From: Trichoplax adhaerens
Lineage: Eukaryota; Placozoa; Uniplacotomia; Trichoplacea; Trichoplacidae
Reading direction: 5' to 3'
NCBI RefSeq assembly: GCF_000150275.1
Contig: NW_002060960.1
Span: 951,316-1,015,315, forward strand
DNA length: 64,000 bases
The position numbers and the translations under genes are program-made. Shown in pieces: positions 26,270 through 39,400 of this stretch (positions within the stretch are counted from its first letter, which is position 1; every line of letters begins with the position of its first letter). The notes beneath the pieces were generated by a model. The model did no database searches. It was not told the origin of the DNA and saw nothing but the letters and a program-made list of their open reading frames with translations.

Positions 26270-26750
26270 AATGCTATACAGTAAATAGTGTTAGAGAATA
26301 GGAAAAATATTTCCAGTTCTTTTGGCAACGACTATTGTGTAAGTATAGAGACCAGGATAAGAAATGGAATTTATTATTATAACAGCTATTGCTAAAATTT
26401 TCTCTACATAATAGTACTCGTATATAAGTACTTTTATCAGCGCTACTATGAGCAGGGTGTTCCGTAATTTTTACTGGTAATAATATATAATCATTAGACC
26501 CCCCCCCCCCCCCCATCCCTTATCGGTACTTTACGGTAAATAGTGTTAGCAGATTGAGCGAAAAGACCGATTTGATTTGATAGAGACATAAATCTAAGTA
26601 AATAGACCACGATAAGAAATGGAATTTATTATGACAACAGTCACTGCTAAAATTTACCCCATATTATGTATATTAGTACTTTTACGAGAGGGTAATAGGA
26701 GCAGGGCATTCTTCATTTCTAATAGTAACAATAATCATCAGACCCCTCCT
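26270..26750 (+). repeat. Two tandem repeat units with a C16 run
   Basis: Units at about 26276-26516 and 26530-26750 each begin with (g)gtaaatagtgttag, contain gataagaaatggaatttatta and an ...ctgctaaaattt... block, and end near atcat(t/c)agaccc. Unit 1 ends in an uninterrupted run of 16 C at 26499-26514; unit 2 has only cccctcctctc there. A third, diverged copy lies at about 33880-34050. Confidence 0.75.
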
Positions 26751-26861
26751 CTCTTTGTTTGCATTACTGACTTTCTTGAATATTTATAAGTCTTATTAGC
26801 TATAAAAGAACAATTATTAATCATGTGACCCGACTGCCATAAATACAAAACTACATCCAAA

Positions 26862-29800
26862 ATGGCGAAATCTTCCAAAGTGCTGCTATATGTAGCACTT
26901 TTATACATTTTATGCAATAAGGTGGTAGTTAATGGCGATCACATAAAGCAACTATCATACGTAGACTGTCTCAATGGCTGTTCCTGTAATCATACAGATG
27001 CTGTATGCTCTAATTTCGAAGAGGCTTTAGCTTCTGTAGCACTCCAAAAACGAACAGTGTAAGTCCTTTAACTAGTCTTAAAATGGTGTGAATTTACAGT
27101 TTAAAAATAGCATCCGACGTTCAAGTTATTTATTACTTTATTCTTGTACGAGTACAAGCAGCAGATGATTTAAAAGTACAGAAGTCAATCTTCAACAAGC
27201 AAATATCATTTTTTCAACTCTATTGCACTTACAGCCGTATACTTTACTGAATTATTACGAATAATATCGTTACAAATCGAAATTTGCAACAAGGAAAAAC
27301 TTATAACTGTTATAGAAAATAGCACCACGATCCTACTATCAGGTTTAACCTTCCTGATATTTTCCTTACTACACGAAGATCTGCTATCTCCAGGAGGAAC
27401 AGTAGTTATCGCCAGTTTCGAAGCTGAATCGAAACTTTATTAAAAAGCTAGTCAATTTAAAGTAAATCCCCATAAATATTAGTTGTCAGTACTTAGATAA
27501 TATTATGAAACTATGCAGTTATCTACTTAAAGTATGTATACTGTCATGGATAATGGTATGCTATCTAACGTAAATAAAATAGGCATTTTGTTGGAAAGTT
27601 CACTTCGTGACAAGCAATGATAACAAGTAAAAGGGGATTTTTGTAATTTAATTTAATCGGTAGTTAGCAGCCTTTTAATTTAGAGTAGAGGATTGATTAT
27701 TATAATCAGCAAAATAGAGAGCAGTATACTGCAGAGTTTTTCTAACAAGTATAATTCAAAAGCTTTAGATCATGCAGCTGATGAATACATCAACATTAAA
27801 CTATTTTTATATTGAGTTCCTATAGGAGCGATGTCTACTTTAACGAATGAATTTATATATGTGCTAGCCCTCATCATTATTTTGTTGATAGGTATAATGT
27901 TTAATTGTACAGTAGATAAGCTAGAAAGAGGCTGCACTTGTTAATGTGCTATTCAGCGTGTAAATGAAAGCGTAACATGAGTATTGGGCTAATGACAGTA
28001 ATCACATAAAATTGTCTTGAAACTGAAAGACAGAATTTAAAGTTTTTATGTACCTAATTTTGATAAATTCTTTCTCATATATAGCACTTTATTACAAAAA
28101 TTGCCTTGTCGAGATCGTAGCTTAAGAGAACTCATCCAGCTCTCAAACAAGAGAGATGTTACGGTAGTTTTTAGATGCTACGGATCGAAAGAGTACATGA
28201 ATCCAAAACGTAAGAATGGAATGGAACTGAAATCTAATATTGAAACAGCAAGAAGAGGTAAGATCCACTAGCGGAACGGCACTTAAATATCTCTTATACT
28301 ACTGGCTAACAGAATCATAATAAGATCAAATTTAATTCAATTTCAATATATTAAGACTTGCTAAAAATGTGCAAATTTGTTTTCTTTAAATTTTTATTTA
28401 AACTTTGCGTAACTGTAGCAGAGATGAGACTTTTTACTATCTTGTTTTGCATTAATTTTAAACTTTTCATACTATTTGGAAGTTATGAGAGTAGAAAGAA
28501 ATTCCAGATCACAAAATAGCAATTATACAATTAGCTTGATAAATGGACAAAATTCTAGTGAAGGTACTGTTATCATTGAAAATCGAATAAATGGCCAGCG
28601 TGGAGCAGTTTGTGGCACTGCATGGCATGCCAGTGATGCCTCAGTCGTCTGTCGACAACTTGGTTTCCTTAGTTATAGGTCCAAAGCAAGTATGATATAG
28701 CTAATAGTACGACATCCTTCTTTGATCGTAGGTAGTTACCTAGATATTTCCAGCTTAATTAAATCTGTTTTACTAATTGGATTGAATTTGGCATTTATTC
28801 CAGCTGTAGCTAAACCAGGAAATTTAAGTATTATTGCAAGAGCATTGTTATGCTTGGGAAAAGAGCAAGTTATAGATAGCTGTAAAATAGTATCTTGGAA
28901 TGAACCATTTAGTTCTAATAATCTTTGTAATCAAGCAAGGACTGTAGCAACAGTGAACTGCGTATCGGAAGATAATAACCCAAATCGTAAGATTATGGAA
29001 TCGGGTTTATTCCTACTGATATTTAAAACTATTTCTGTTACAAGTTTTCCCTAAATTTTCAACTATTTTTTTTGTTTTATCACTAGTTCCAGGTAATTCC
29101 CCAGAAAGTTGCACCTTCAAATATGGATTCTGCAATTGGCAACGGAGTGGAAATTATCTAATGCAATGGAATAATTATAATGGTTAATTGCTCTAGTCTA
29201 TGTAACAGAAAGTATAATATTTTCATAAAGATATTATTTATCAGAATTTAATTAATACTGCGCCTTATTCGTAGAGTTCAATCAATCTGCTCGGATTAAT
29301 CTGCAATTATTTATTACATTCTCAAATCATCAACAATTCTAATATTATTTTTCTAATTTTATTTCTTCAAGGGGATTCGTATGCTTTTATATCTGTTCGT
29401 AGATTTGAAATACCCGCAACTGCTATATTAACCAGTCCGTTTTTGCGCTTGAAATCCTCAGACAAATCTGCTTTTGTATGCATTGACATTTATAGATGTT
29501 TATAGCAATTCATTAAAAAATTTATCATAACTTTGGATATAACCTAGGATACACTTGTGATGAATAATGTTCTTATGATCATATATTGATTTCAATTACA
29601 ATATTTCGATTCAGATTAAATTTAAAATAAAGCTAGGTAGACTAGGGTATTTCGACGATACTTCATTCTTTCGATACAAATATCGTGACTCTTCTTCTAC
29701 GATTAAAATCGGCTTGCCAACGATCCCTTATACAGAATCTTGGGATGTATATACCTCAGAAGATTTCAAACCTCGAGATCCATTTCAAGTAAGTTTCACC

Positions 29801-31340
29801 TTGTTAAATACCGTATGTTAAGATACCGTGGAAATACATTTTACAGTTTTAATTAAACAGATGCCATAAGGCTAACAAAAGCCTATGAAGGAATTGTAAA
29901 TCAGAATTAAATGTTTATGCCTTTCAAAGTGTAATATTCTCCCCACAACATCAATACAAATCTTGTCACGAATTCTTCCTCAATTAATTTCAAGTAATTT
30001 CAAATCTCACCGGAAAATTTTTGTACAATTTACAATTTTAATCTACATTCGTGGTCAAGCATTAAAAATAGTTAAAGTTACCAAAATGTGATGTAAAGCT
30101 AGAAAAATTGTGTTACTTTGCATCAAGATAGATATTAGTTACAATGTACATCATGACTAGAAAAATGACTGTAGTAAGCTAATCATAAAATTTCCTTCTA
30201 ATAATTACGTTGACATCACAAGTTTATTTGAGAACTCATTACAGGCCTGGTTGAACCTCAAAATTCTTAGTAATATAAGAAATATCTTAAAGTGTTTGGA
30301 AAGTATTATAATAAGCTGCTAATAGTTAAAGTTAGTGAGATGTATTATGTAAAGAGAGAAAAATGGAATACATAAATGTTGTATAAAAGTCGTAGTTAGT
30401 CTTCGTAGCTGGTACAGGATGAGGGAGAAAGAAATTAATGCCTACGGAATTTTAAAGGCTCGTATGTTCATATAGATCAAGACTAAGCTCCTTTTCCATG
30501 TTGCGTTTATTGCAAATTGTAGCGAATCGCGAAATTTTAATATATTTACGCCAATGCAATTGAAATCCCTATATTTATTAGATAGTATAAATTAATTTCA
30601 CTTTACAATAGCTGCTGCTATAAATATAAGTGATTGTTTGCTATCACATGGTACTTCAATTTATATGCATTATTATAACGTAGATTCCTTATTTATCTAG
30701 GTTGTGTTCATAGCCACGGCAAGCAATCGTAGGCAAATTGATATTAGTTTGAGCTTGGATCAAGTTTTTATTAATAATGCAGAACCGAATATAGGTTAGC
30801 CATGACTTAAAATTATAGTAATAGCAATGTATATGTTATACAAAAAATTATCATAAAATCAAATCTATTTAAATTCGGATGTTCAGATACATTATGGGTG
30901 CGAGTTACAATACCTAATATTTATTAAAGTCCTATTACATAGCAGTTCTAACAGATATTCGACTATAACATGATTGTCTCATTCTCTGAGTAAATCCGTC
31001 TTATCTATTAACTCCAGGGCTCACTCAAGCGTCTCAATTAGCAGTGATCCTTTCTGTTACCATAATTGCCAGTCTCAGCCTTATATTTGGTATAGCTTAT
31101 TATTGCCATTATCACAATAGGGAGGGTTGTAAAACATGTTGCGAAATTTGGTTAAACTCAGGCACCAATCCAGCAGTAACTGGGACATCAACAACTAGTA
31201 AACTGAGTTTGGGCTCTGGAACATCTGCCGATGTACTTCGAAGGGCAATACGTGACCACCCTTACATACTTAATGAAATTAATACTCATTATCCAGGCAA
31301 TTCAAGGGCACTTGAAACGGGATGTGACGAAGGCTGTTAG
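26862..31340 (+). CDS. Receptor B: LRRNT-like / SRCR / MAM type I membrane protein, ~516 aa
   Basis: Exons: 26862-27058, 28085-28257, 28483-28689, 28804-28986, 29087-29182, 29372-29475, 29615-29788, 30701-30794, 31018-31340. Exon 1 gives a signal peptide (LLYVALLYILCNKVVVNG) and a diverged LRRNT-like module (CLNGCSCNHTDAVCS). Exon 2 is the family's second cysteine module. Exons 3-4 (residues ~124-253) encode an SRCR domain with six cysteines and the hallmark VVCRQLGF; six cysteines split over two exons is the group A pattern. Exons 5-8 (~254-409) encode MAM (CTFKYGFCNW...). Exon 9 carries the TM (residues ~417-440), a Cys-rich juxtamembrane stretch (CKTCCE), and a tail ending GCDEGC. No PPxY terminal exon was found, in contrast to A and C. 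Domain exons start and end in phase 1, which favours domain shuffling. Function unknown; surface recognition is inferred. Confidence 0.87.
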
Positions 31341-31759
31341 GAGAAAGATTATTCTCGTGATGAGGTATAAAATATAACTTCAATGTAATATCTTACCATG
31401 ATAATCATGAAACTTAAAATTCAGGCTTTAATCTGAAATTGTATCGATTTAAAAAAACATCTATTTTACGTATATTTAAACTAATTTCTAAAGTACGATA
31501 ACGCTAGAGAATCAATTTTAAACATTTTACTGCTTAAAATGAAGTATCAGTAAAATTATTTTCTTAGAATACTTTTAAAGCAAGTTAAAATTTAAAATTA
31601 ATCTGATTTTTTAATCTGATTTATTGGTTTTCAGAAATCTCAAATACCTAACATACAAAATTCAAAAAGCTACGTTTACTGGAATGAATTTACGGCCATG
31701 CAATCTTTTTAAAAATAATCTATTACTCATTATAAAATCATAATAATTTAATAAAGTGT
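31341..31759. other. 3' flank of receptor B
   Basis: AT-rich sequence between the receptor B stop codon and the left arm of the inverted repeat. It probably includes the 3' UTR; no other feature was seen. Confidence 0.4.
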
Positions 31760-32381
31760 GACAGTGTTATATACTACATTAGAGTAGAAATATCTATGTT
31801 AGGATAATTCTGTTAGCCTATCCTTATTTAGTTAACTTCTAATTTGGATATACTGTGTTTTAATATAGCACTGACTTTTTATGACAATGAAACATATACA
31901 CATACTGAAATTAATAGTTATAATAGGGAATACAAATCATCTACTTACAGTTCGAATCATTGTGATTATAACTTAATACTAGATTGTAAATTATCGAGGA
32001 AATATTCCGTGATAGAACATATCGTAATCTGATTATTCTGTATTAGCCATCAGATGTCTATGTTCGTAAATACTGTTGTCTGCATTAAGGAACCAGTAGC
32101 TAAAATTAATATCTAATTCAGTAAATGATTCCAAAGTTAATCGTACTAACTATGATTCATGACCTATTGAGGAAGAGTACATAAATGCAGCATAATATGT
32201 AATAAAGTGAATTCTTAAACTTAGTGTTTAACGTAAAATACGAGCCGTCTAAGTCTTTGTGTAGTCTGCTAGTAGAGCAAAAGTGTTTGTGATAGTGCAG
32301 ATATCGTTCCTTGATACGTGGTTCAAGGAATTGACTTATTGATCGTACCTTACGTTATCTTGTTGCAAAGCTGTTTTGTGA
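31760..32381 (+). repeat. Left arm of a large inverted repeat
   Basis: About 620 bp that reappears in reverse complement at 34385-34931 at roughly 90% identity. The outer end reads acagtgttatatact. This arm carries an extra ~75 bp (about 31968-32043) missing from the right arm. A 62-codon frame in this arm recurs in the right arm only because of the repeat. Confidence 0.9.
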
Positions 32382-32697
32382 CATAAAGTAACATCCATAT
32401 TTCAAGACCAAAATATAAGAATCCATAGCATCGAGCCTTATTAACTCTTAGAGATGTTTAGTTATTGCATTAGCATGACATAAACTAAGGTGATTTGACA
32501 TATTCTCTAAAAGTAGCAACTACTAAGGCTGTTGAAAGAATAACGATTAGGTTAATTAATTAATTAATCTACAAGATTCCAACTCAATAAAGTAAAAACT
32601 ACAGATCGGTATAATAAAAATTATTGAAAAAATATTGAAATAATGTGCGTCAAGATAATATTTAAAGTCAACTCTAATAAAGGATTTAGTAAAATAT

Positions 32698-32924
32698 NNN
32701 NNNNNNNNNNNNNNNNNNNNNNNNNNNNNNNNNNNNNNNNNNNNNNNNNNNNNNNNNNNNNNNNNNNNNNNNNNNNNNNNNNNNNNNNNNNNNNNNNNNN
32801 NNNNNNNNNNNNNNNNNNNNNNNNNNNNNNNNNNNNNNNNNNNNNNNNNNNNNNNNNNNNNNNNNNNNNNNNNNNNNNNNNNNNNNNNNNNNNNNNNNNN
32901 NNNNNNNNNNNNNNNNNNNNNNNN
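32698..32924. other. Assembly gap (227 N)
   Basis: Run of N bases. It lies in the spacer between the two arms of the inverted repeat, where assembly collapse is expected. Reading frames across it are artefacts. Confidence 0.99.
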
Positions 32925-33879
32925 TAGAACGCATGTAGAGAACAGGATTATAGAATTCGATATGACATCTACCGTAAACAGACAGAGTAATAGCAAATGA
33001 TTGTAGAAAACAGCAAAGACCGTAGGTGCTATAAATAACTAAACATAATGAGCTATGTTAGAGCTACGTTAGAGCTATATTAGAGTATAGTAGAAATAGA
33101 CTCTAAAACTATTTACACTCGGTAAAATACAAAATATCTATATTTAAGAATATGCTAAGGACTATAGTGAAGTCTAAATATACTACAATGAGTATGTAAA
33201 ACGATCTTTCCGACTTATCAGTGGATGTGAATTTTGTAGCTTAGTTTAGATAAATTTTAAATTTTTCTTTGGATTTATAGAAAAAATATACGTACTAAAG
33301 TCATTTATGGATTCCATGATGGTGGTCTTCATACAAAGTCATTTGATATCAGCAGCTAAGTGTAATAAATTAAAATGAAGGTTTTCTTACTGGAAAGAAT
33401 ATGAATGATTAATAAGTATTTAATATTTGCAAAATAATTATTCGAACATACCGTCTCGTAATATATATTAATGTACTACTTGCTTAGCACCGAAAAACTT
33501 GATGTGAGTATTTAAGGAGCTCAAACCATCAAGTAAAATCGTTGGACATTCTAGTTGTATGGGAGGGATAGTAGCTGTTTAGAGGTTTATGGATATCTTA
33601 TAGACAGTATTTATCTCAGATTAAAATCGCTAAAGATGTTGTCAGATCTTAACTTTTTCTGTGTAGGGTAATTCTGATGTCACTAATACAACTATTAATT
33701 TCAACTAGTGAAACTCTCTAAACTCTAGTAAATAGAATGCATAATGTTGTAGTCTTCTTAACTATGTAGTTTTCTAAAGCAATATCTGTCAATTTCTTAT
33801 TCTTTTACTACTCCAAGAATACTATAGTTAACGAACAATGTAACTTATAATCTTTATCTTGTTATCCTTAATCGTAATA

Positions 33880-34050
33880 TGCTGAACGATAAATAGTTTT
33901 ATTAGATTGGGTAGATGATCGAACCACTTTGATGACAACGATTGCGTAGTAAAGAGACCGTGATAAGAAAAGTAATTAATTTATTATTGTAATAGTCATA
34001 GACTGCTAAACTTTAACCCATGCAATAGTATTCTAGTCGATCCCTCGCTC
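33880..34050 (+). repeat. Third, diverged copy of the 26.3-kb repeat
   Basis: Matches the 26270-26750 units through ataaatagttttattagattg, gagaccgtgataagaaa, aatttattattgtaatagtca and ctgctaaactttaaccca. The sequence before it (33780-33890) also resembles 25840-25950, so the duplicated segment may be longer. Confidence 0.6.
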
Positions 34051-34384
34051 ATTATACTTTCTTACTGTTAATAGTAGAAATTTTAAACGCTCTACTCGTA
34101 ATACCCATCATAAAGGCGCTATGCCTTTAGGCTATCGTTACTTTAACTTTCCTTTATTTTTCTGCTAATAACCAATGCAGTATGTTTTTTCGTGCACTAA
34201 AAAGTCCGAGGACTACGTGTGTTGGTTTAGGATTAGGGACGAGTTCGGAAGCAGGTTGTGGAAAATTTAAGATTTAGTTTCAGTCAGGATATTACTGCTT
34301 GTTTTAGCATCAGAGAGGCCATTTGCATTCTCTACATTGTGCACTGGCAGCGTATAAATTGCCCATTTCTCATTAGATAGTTGC

Positions 34385-34931
34385 CACAAAACAGATTTGC
34401 AACAAGATAACGTCATGTATGATCTATAAGTCAATTCCTTGAACCATGTATCAAGGAACGATATCTGTACTATCAGAAACACTTTTGCTCTACTAGCAGA
34501 CTACACAAAGACTTAGACGGCTCGTATTTTACGTTAAACACTAAGTTTAAGAATTCACTTTATTACACGATGTACTGCATTAATATACTCTTCCTCAATA
34601 GTTCGTGAGTCATAGTTAGTACGATTAACTTTGGAATCATTTACTGAATTAGATATTAATTTTAGCTACTGGTTCCTTAATGCAGACAACAGTATTTACG
34701 AGCATAGATATCTGATCGCTAATAATCACAATGATTCGAACTGTAAGTAGGTGATTTGTATTTCTATTGTAACTATTAATTTCAGTATGTGTATATGTTT
34801 CACTATCATAAAAAGTCAGTGCTATATTAAAACACAGTATATCCACATTAGAAGTTAACTAAATAAGGATAGGATGACAGAATTATCCTAACATAGATAT
34901 TTCTACTCTAATACAGTATATAACACTGTTA
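34385..34931 (-). repeat. Right arm of the large inverted repeat
   Basis: Reverse complement of 31760-32381, about 547 bp because one ~75-bp block is absent. The outer end is ...agtatataacactgt. The whole structure (31760-34931) is about 3.2 kb and could be a fold-back element or an inverted segmental duplication. No clear target-site duplication could be read at the ends. Confidence 0.9.
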
Positions 34932-34934
34932 CAA

Positions 34935-35130
34935 TGGTATGTCAATAAAGCCTCTGTCATTTGTTGACAACTTGATTTTCTCAGTTATAAGTCTAAAACA
35001 AGTATGAGACAGCTAATAGCACGATGTCCTTCTTTAAGCCAGGAAATTTAAGTATAATCGCAAGAGCTTTATTATGCGTAGGAAATGAGCCCGTTATTAA
35101 CAATTGTAGAATGGTGTCTTTAAATTAATT
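34935..35130 (+). pseudogene. SRCR exon fragment, duplicate of receptor B exons 3-4
   Basis: Aligns with receptor B from about 28623 (end of exon 3, the W...CRQLGF region) through its donor site, skips about 80 bp of the intron, and continues into exon 4 up to about 28905. It is broken: the conserved CRQL arginine codon is TGA at 34965-34967, and the rest of the domain is missing. It starts right at the outer end of the right inverted-repeat arm, suggesting the same duplication event carried it here. Confidence 0.85.
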
Positions 35131-36422
35131 TAGAAAATAACTATCTTTTGGAACTGCATAAATAGTTGGATATTGAATATCAGAAACACTGGCAATAAAA
35201 AAAATTAATTACTTATTTGTATAAAATTTTATATAAAATTAAATACTTAATTTGACAAATTATAATATTTATCTTTGATAGACTTGAATAACCTATTAGC
35301 GTGACGAGTAAGGTGATTATTATTACTTAGCTATGGATGTCAATTTCGTTAATTAATCTGAGACTGAATATTAACATGTTTTGGATTCAAAATCATAATT
35401 TTTTATAACTGATTTAAATTGAATTGGCTAAAGCTGAAGTAAAAATTTTGTTTGTACAACTTAATATCATGTAACCTATTCTAAGAATTAAGTACAATCT
35501 TAAAATTATTCTCAAAGTTTCTTACTGTAAATATCCTTCCATAACAGTTATAACTTCTAACTAACTCTAGTTTCCTATCTGTTCCGCGACGAGTAATATT
35601 GTGCTATGCTATATGAAATAAGAGTCTCATTAATGCTGTGCCATATGCTATAAGTTCTCTAGTACCGTAAGTAGATATTTCGTGCAAAAAATTGCAAAGG
35701 GTTAGCAGCTATTATGCTAGGGTACTTTGAAAATAAGCTTATTGTGAACTCACGGGCTAATAGATATAATTTAGCAGTCCTTTGGAAACTAATCTGTCCA
35801 CAGCAATGATAAGAGAATCAAAGCTTTGATCATTAGAGCTTAGCCGAATACTTATGAACTATGGCAGCGCTTAAATTTTCATATTTATTAGTCTCTGTCT
35901 TTGGCAGTCATTTTAGAAATAAATTCGATTGCTATTAATACAAGTCTGTAATAAATATTCTTAAACAACTTAAGCTACCGTTAACTTTTAAATATACTTA
36001 AAAAGAGAAACTATGGTCTTCTAACTATTAATTATTCGTGGTAATTCAGTCACATTAGATTTGCTTGCATTACATATTACCAATATGGGTTTCGATCGAA
36101 GAATCTTACTATCCCAAAATCTGATATAAAAATTAATTTGTATCTTATATACTAAGAACTTTGAAGACACGATTTTAGTATTCTCCTTCTAAAATTCTTT
36201 CGAGATAATTTATATTCTTACATTTTAATCTCTTCTATGATTTAATTGTGATAAATGGTACAAGCATAGGTGTTTAGTTTCAAATTCGTTCACAAAGCAA
36301 TTACTTTCAAAATCAGAAAGAAGTGTATTAATTTCGAACGTACTTAATTTTTATCTTTTTGTATTCTAAGAAGAATCATTACTGTACACTCTTTGCCAAC
36401 ATGCTCACTTTCGGTTTAACAT
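35131..36422. other. Intergenic / 3' flank of the adhesion GPCR
   Basis: AT-rich spacer between the pseudogene fragment and the stop codon of the minus-strand GPCR gene. It should include the GPCR 3' UTR; nothing else recognised. Confidence 0.45.
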
Positions 36423-39400
36423 CTAACCTTGTGCATTAATTGAAACATGATCACCTTTCTTCTTCACTATCACTTTTTCTCCATTATTGCTTTGATATTG
36501 AACAGAATTTCTTGTTAATTCGGGCGATTTCCCCCGTTTATCAGCTTTTGCGAATAAGCCGCGACTTTCAGAGACGGGTGCCAATCTAATTAAAGCAAAC
36601 TAATACTTAAAGGAAGCATAATCATTTTGAATTTTAGAAAGAATTCCCTAACTGAGTATAAAACTCAGATAATCGTTAAAATATGCAAATAAGATATCTC
36701 TTTACTGTCAAAAATTAGTGATAAACAAAAACGGCTTACAATAACAAACAATATACAGCCTGTTTTTATAGATTTACTGTAGAACAGATCTACAATTGAG
36801 CTAAATCGCTACATCTTTCCTAATTTATTTTAAAAACATAAACAGCAGACAATCCAGCTGATATTTTTTTCTAACCCTGCACATACTTAATATTCATAAA
36901 TAGATATATGGTAACTTTTAAGGAATAGTATTTCGTCGGCTTTATTACAATCCACCCATGAATGTATATGTCATTTACTGTAAAGATAATCGGGCATTTT
37001 GCAAAGTGATCATTATTATAGATACATGATAAACTATGTGTAGCAAAGTCAATTCTTAAGGGTCTTCAATAAATCAGACTATCTGGGTTTAAAACCCGAA
37101 TTAAGCATTATTATAATAAAACCAACCGTAACTGTAGATACAACAAGCTACGAACAAGAAGACTCCTGATCTACTCGTTACATACGCTTATAAATCCTAG
37201 CGCATGGCCTATTTAGTTATGGTAGTAACATTATTACGCTTCCAGGCACTAAGTACGGGCACTGAAATACAATATTTTGCCGCGTCATGAGCAACCAATC
37301 GCATTAAATTGCGCAAGGTTTATAGCCTACGATAGTGCATATTAGCAATTCCGTACTTAATTAAGAATTTAGCTCAAGCACTAAACTCACTGCACTACAC
37401 TGTGGTATTGGATTTATCATTATAAAGAGTATGTGCCTAATTTATTTCAGTGACTCAAGCTTAGATAATATCTTTGAGTTGCTATTTTGTCTAGTAGAAA
37501 ATGATTATATACGATTTCGTACAAGTTTTTGGTCATTACTTTACTATATTTTTAAATTTTAATTAACTTACGATGACTTTGTCTGGGATTTAGGAAAATC
37601 TTGTGAAGTACTAGGTTCGTAAACCTTCCTATAAAATTCAAAAGTGAACAAAAATTTTAATATGGCAACCACGTGCCTTTGAATGACAATATTATTGAAG
37701 GAACATAAAGTTTTTATATTTGATTCTCTGGTTAAAATTTAATTTTAGAATTAATAAACTAAAACCCGCCCAAAAACTGATTCATACCTTCCAGTATCAA
37801 TTTTTAATTTTATTTGTTTGGCTCTCCGTCTTTCCCAAGCTTTTTTAACCTTTGCAAATGAAAATAAGTTTTCACAGCAACGGTCAGTACATTTAACGAC
37901 ATTAGGATAACTCTCCACAATTCTATATAGAGTTCAGTTCACAAGAAGGGCTCAGATTTAATTGAAGGACATGATAATTAATGAAGTGGTTAAGCTATCA
38001 AGTTTACTCATATTTTTATATACTGTACCTGAGTATGTTATGGGAAATAAATAGAATATATATGTAAATAATAATTTTTAAAATAACAATTAAATTTACT
38101 AAGATTACAATACAGTGCACAGCCGTATAGTAAACATCGTATACTATAGTATTTATTCTATATATCCAGCGTTAAATTCATTAATATGAATACTAAATAA
38201 GATAATTTATGATTATAATGACCTCGCTTAATTAAATAATTAAGCTACAAACCTTTTCACTTCTTACTCCATGAAATATAAAAAGGAAAAAACCCTAAAG
38301 ATATAGCAGAGATATTACCCGGTAAGTAAATTTACTTATTTTTATATAAATTATACCAATCCTACAGACGCTAACCTGCAAAGAATTAGCAATTGCAAAA
38401 GGAAATTGTAAAACCGGAGAATCAGTTATAAACAACAGGCAGCCCAGTATCCAACCGGAACCAAGCAAGGGTAATAGGATTAACATGTCTTTAAGTACAA
38501 TTCTAAGCAATCATGTATATGCATTGCCGTTAATCTAAATTGCTATAAACCTTTACGCGAGCAAAAATGTTACCATAATATTGCTATATATGATTTAATA
38601 TCATTTTTTCTTTAAGAAAAGTACTATACCTAAATAGATTGGATTCTTTTTCAGTAGATTTTCTGGGGGCATTCTTAACTGTGGTAATATGACCTCGTAA
38701 AACCAAAATTAGGAAATTGATGTTCAGCTAATAAGTAAAACAGTTTTGAAAGTATTTAGTTGCTAATAACTAAAAGTTGTTGGAAGTATATCTTTATTGC
38801 TGAACTATGAAACTTTGCAAACCAAAATCATAAATGAAAACGAACTTGATTCGAATGGTAATAAATCTAGAAAAGTTTATTTTTAAGTATCTGAAGATAA
38901 TATAGCTTAGGTAGGATACTTTTGCTCAAAATATAATATACCAAAATCATCACTAAAACAGGAATTATAAATCCTAAAATAATAGGAGGATTGGTAGCCA
39001 GCCAACATCTACAAAAAAATTAAAATCTAATATGAAAAGCTTGATATGAGTTAGCGATGCTTATGCTATCATTGGAATACGATTACAAGATTCTTATTTA
39101 CTAACTTTATAACAAAATATGAATATTTACTTTGTTGATGTACAAAATCTGTGTATTTAATAAATAAATTTTCTGATATCCTATTCAATTTCAACGTAAA
39201 ATTTATCTCGCTATTACGTACGCTTGCATGCCAATGTAATTCTCTATTCCCACGGAAAATATTACTGCAGTTAATGTGCCAACAGCAATGACAATAGATA
39301 AGCCTAAGTAGAAGAATGATAGCTAAAGATCAGCATATTGGTATTTCAAGGTGTTATCATCTTGAGATAGAGTAAATATAGCATTTCTTGTGATTGTACC

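Larger units (their letters stand above)
23720..26861. other. Intergenic between receptors A and B
   Basis: About 3.1 kb of AT-rich spacer with no convincing gene. It carries a dispersed repeat copy (about 24050-24250) and a tandem pair of another repeat (26270-26750) just upstream of receptor B. The 90-codon minus-strand frame at 24253-24525 overlaps repeat sequence and has no recognised content. Confidence 0.5.
32382..34384. other. Spacer between inverted repeat arms
   Basis: About 2 kb containing the assembly gap. No coding region for a transposase or reverse transcriptase is visible in the readable part. It contains a diverged third copy (about 33880-34050) of the repeat found in tandem at 26270-26750. 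Confidence 0.5.

Noticed and set aside
31844-32032. 62-codon frame starting MDILCFNIALTFYD, found again at 34649-34846 minus
   Set aside because: It occurs twice because it lies in both arms of the inverted repeat; the two versions diverge in frame after about 30 residues and match no known domain.
32556-32996. Reading frames crossing the N run
   Set aside because: They are open only because N bases are not counted as stops.
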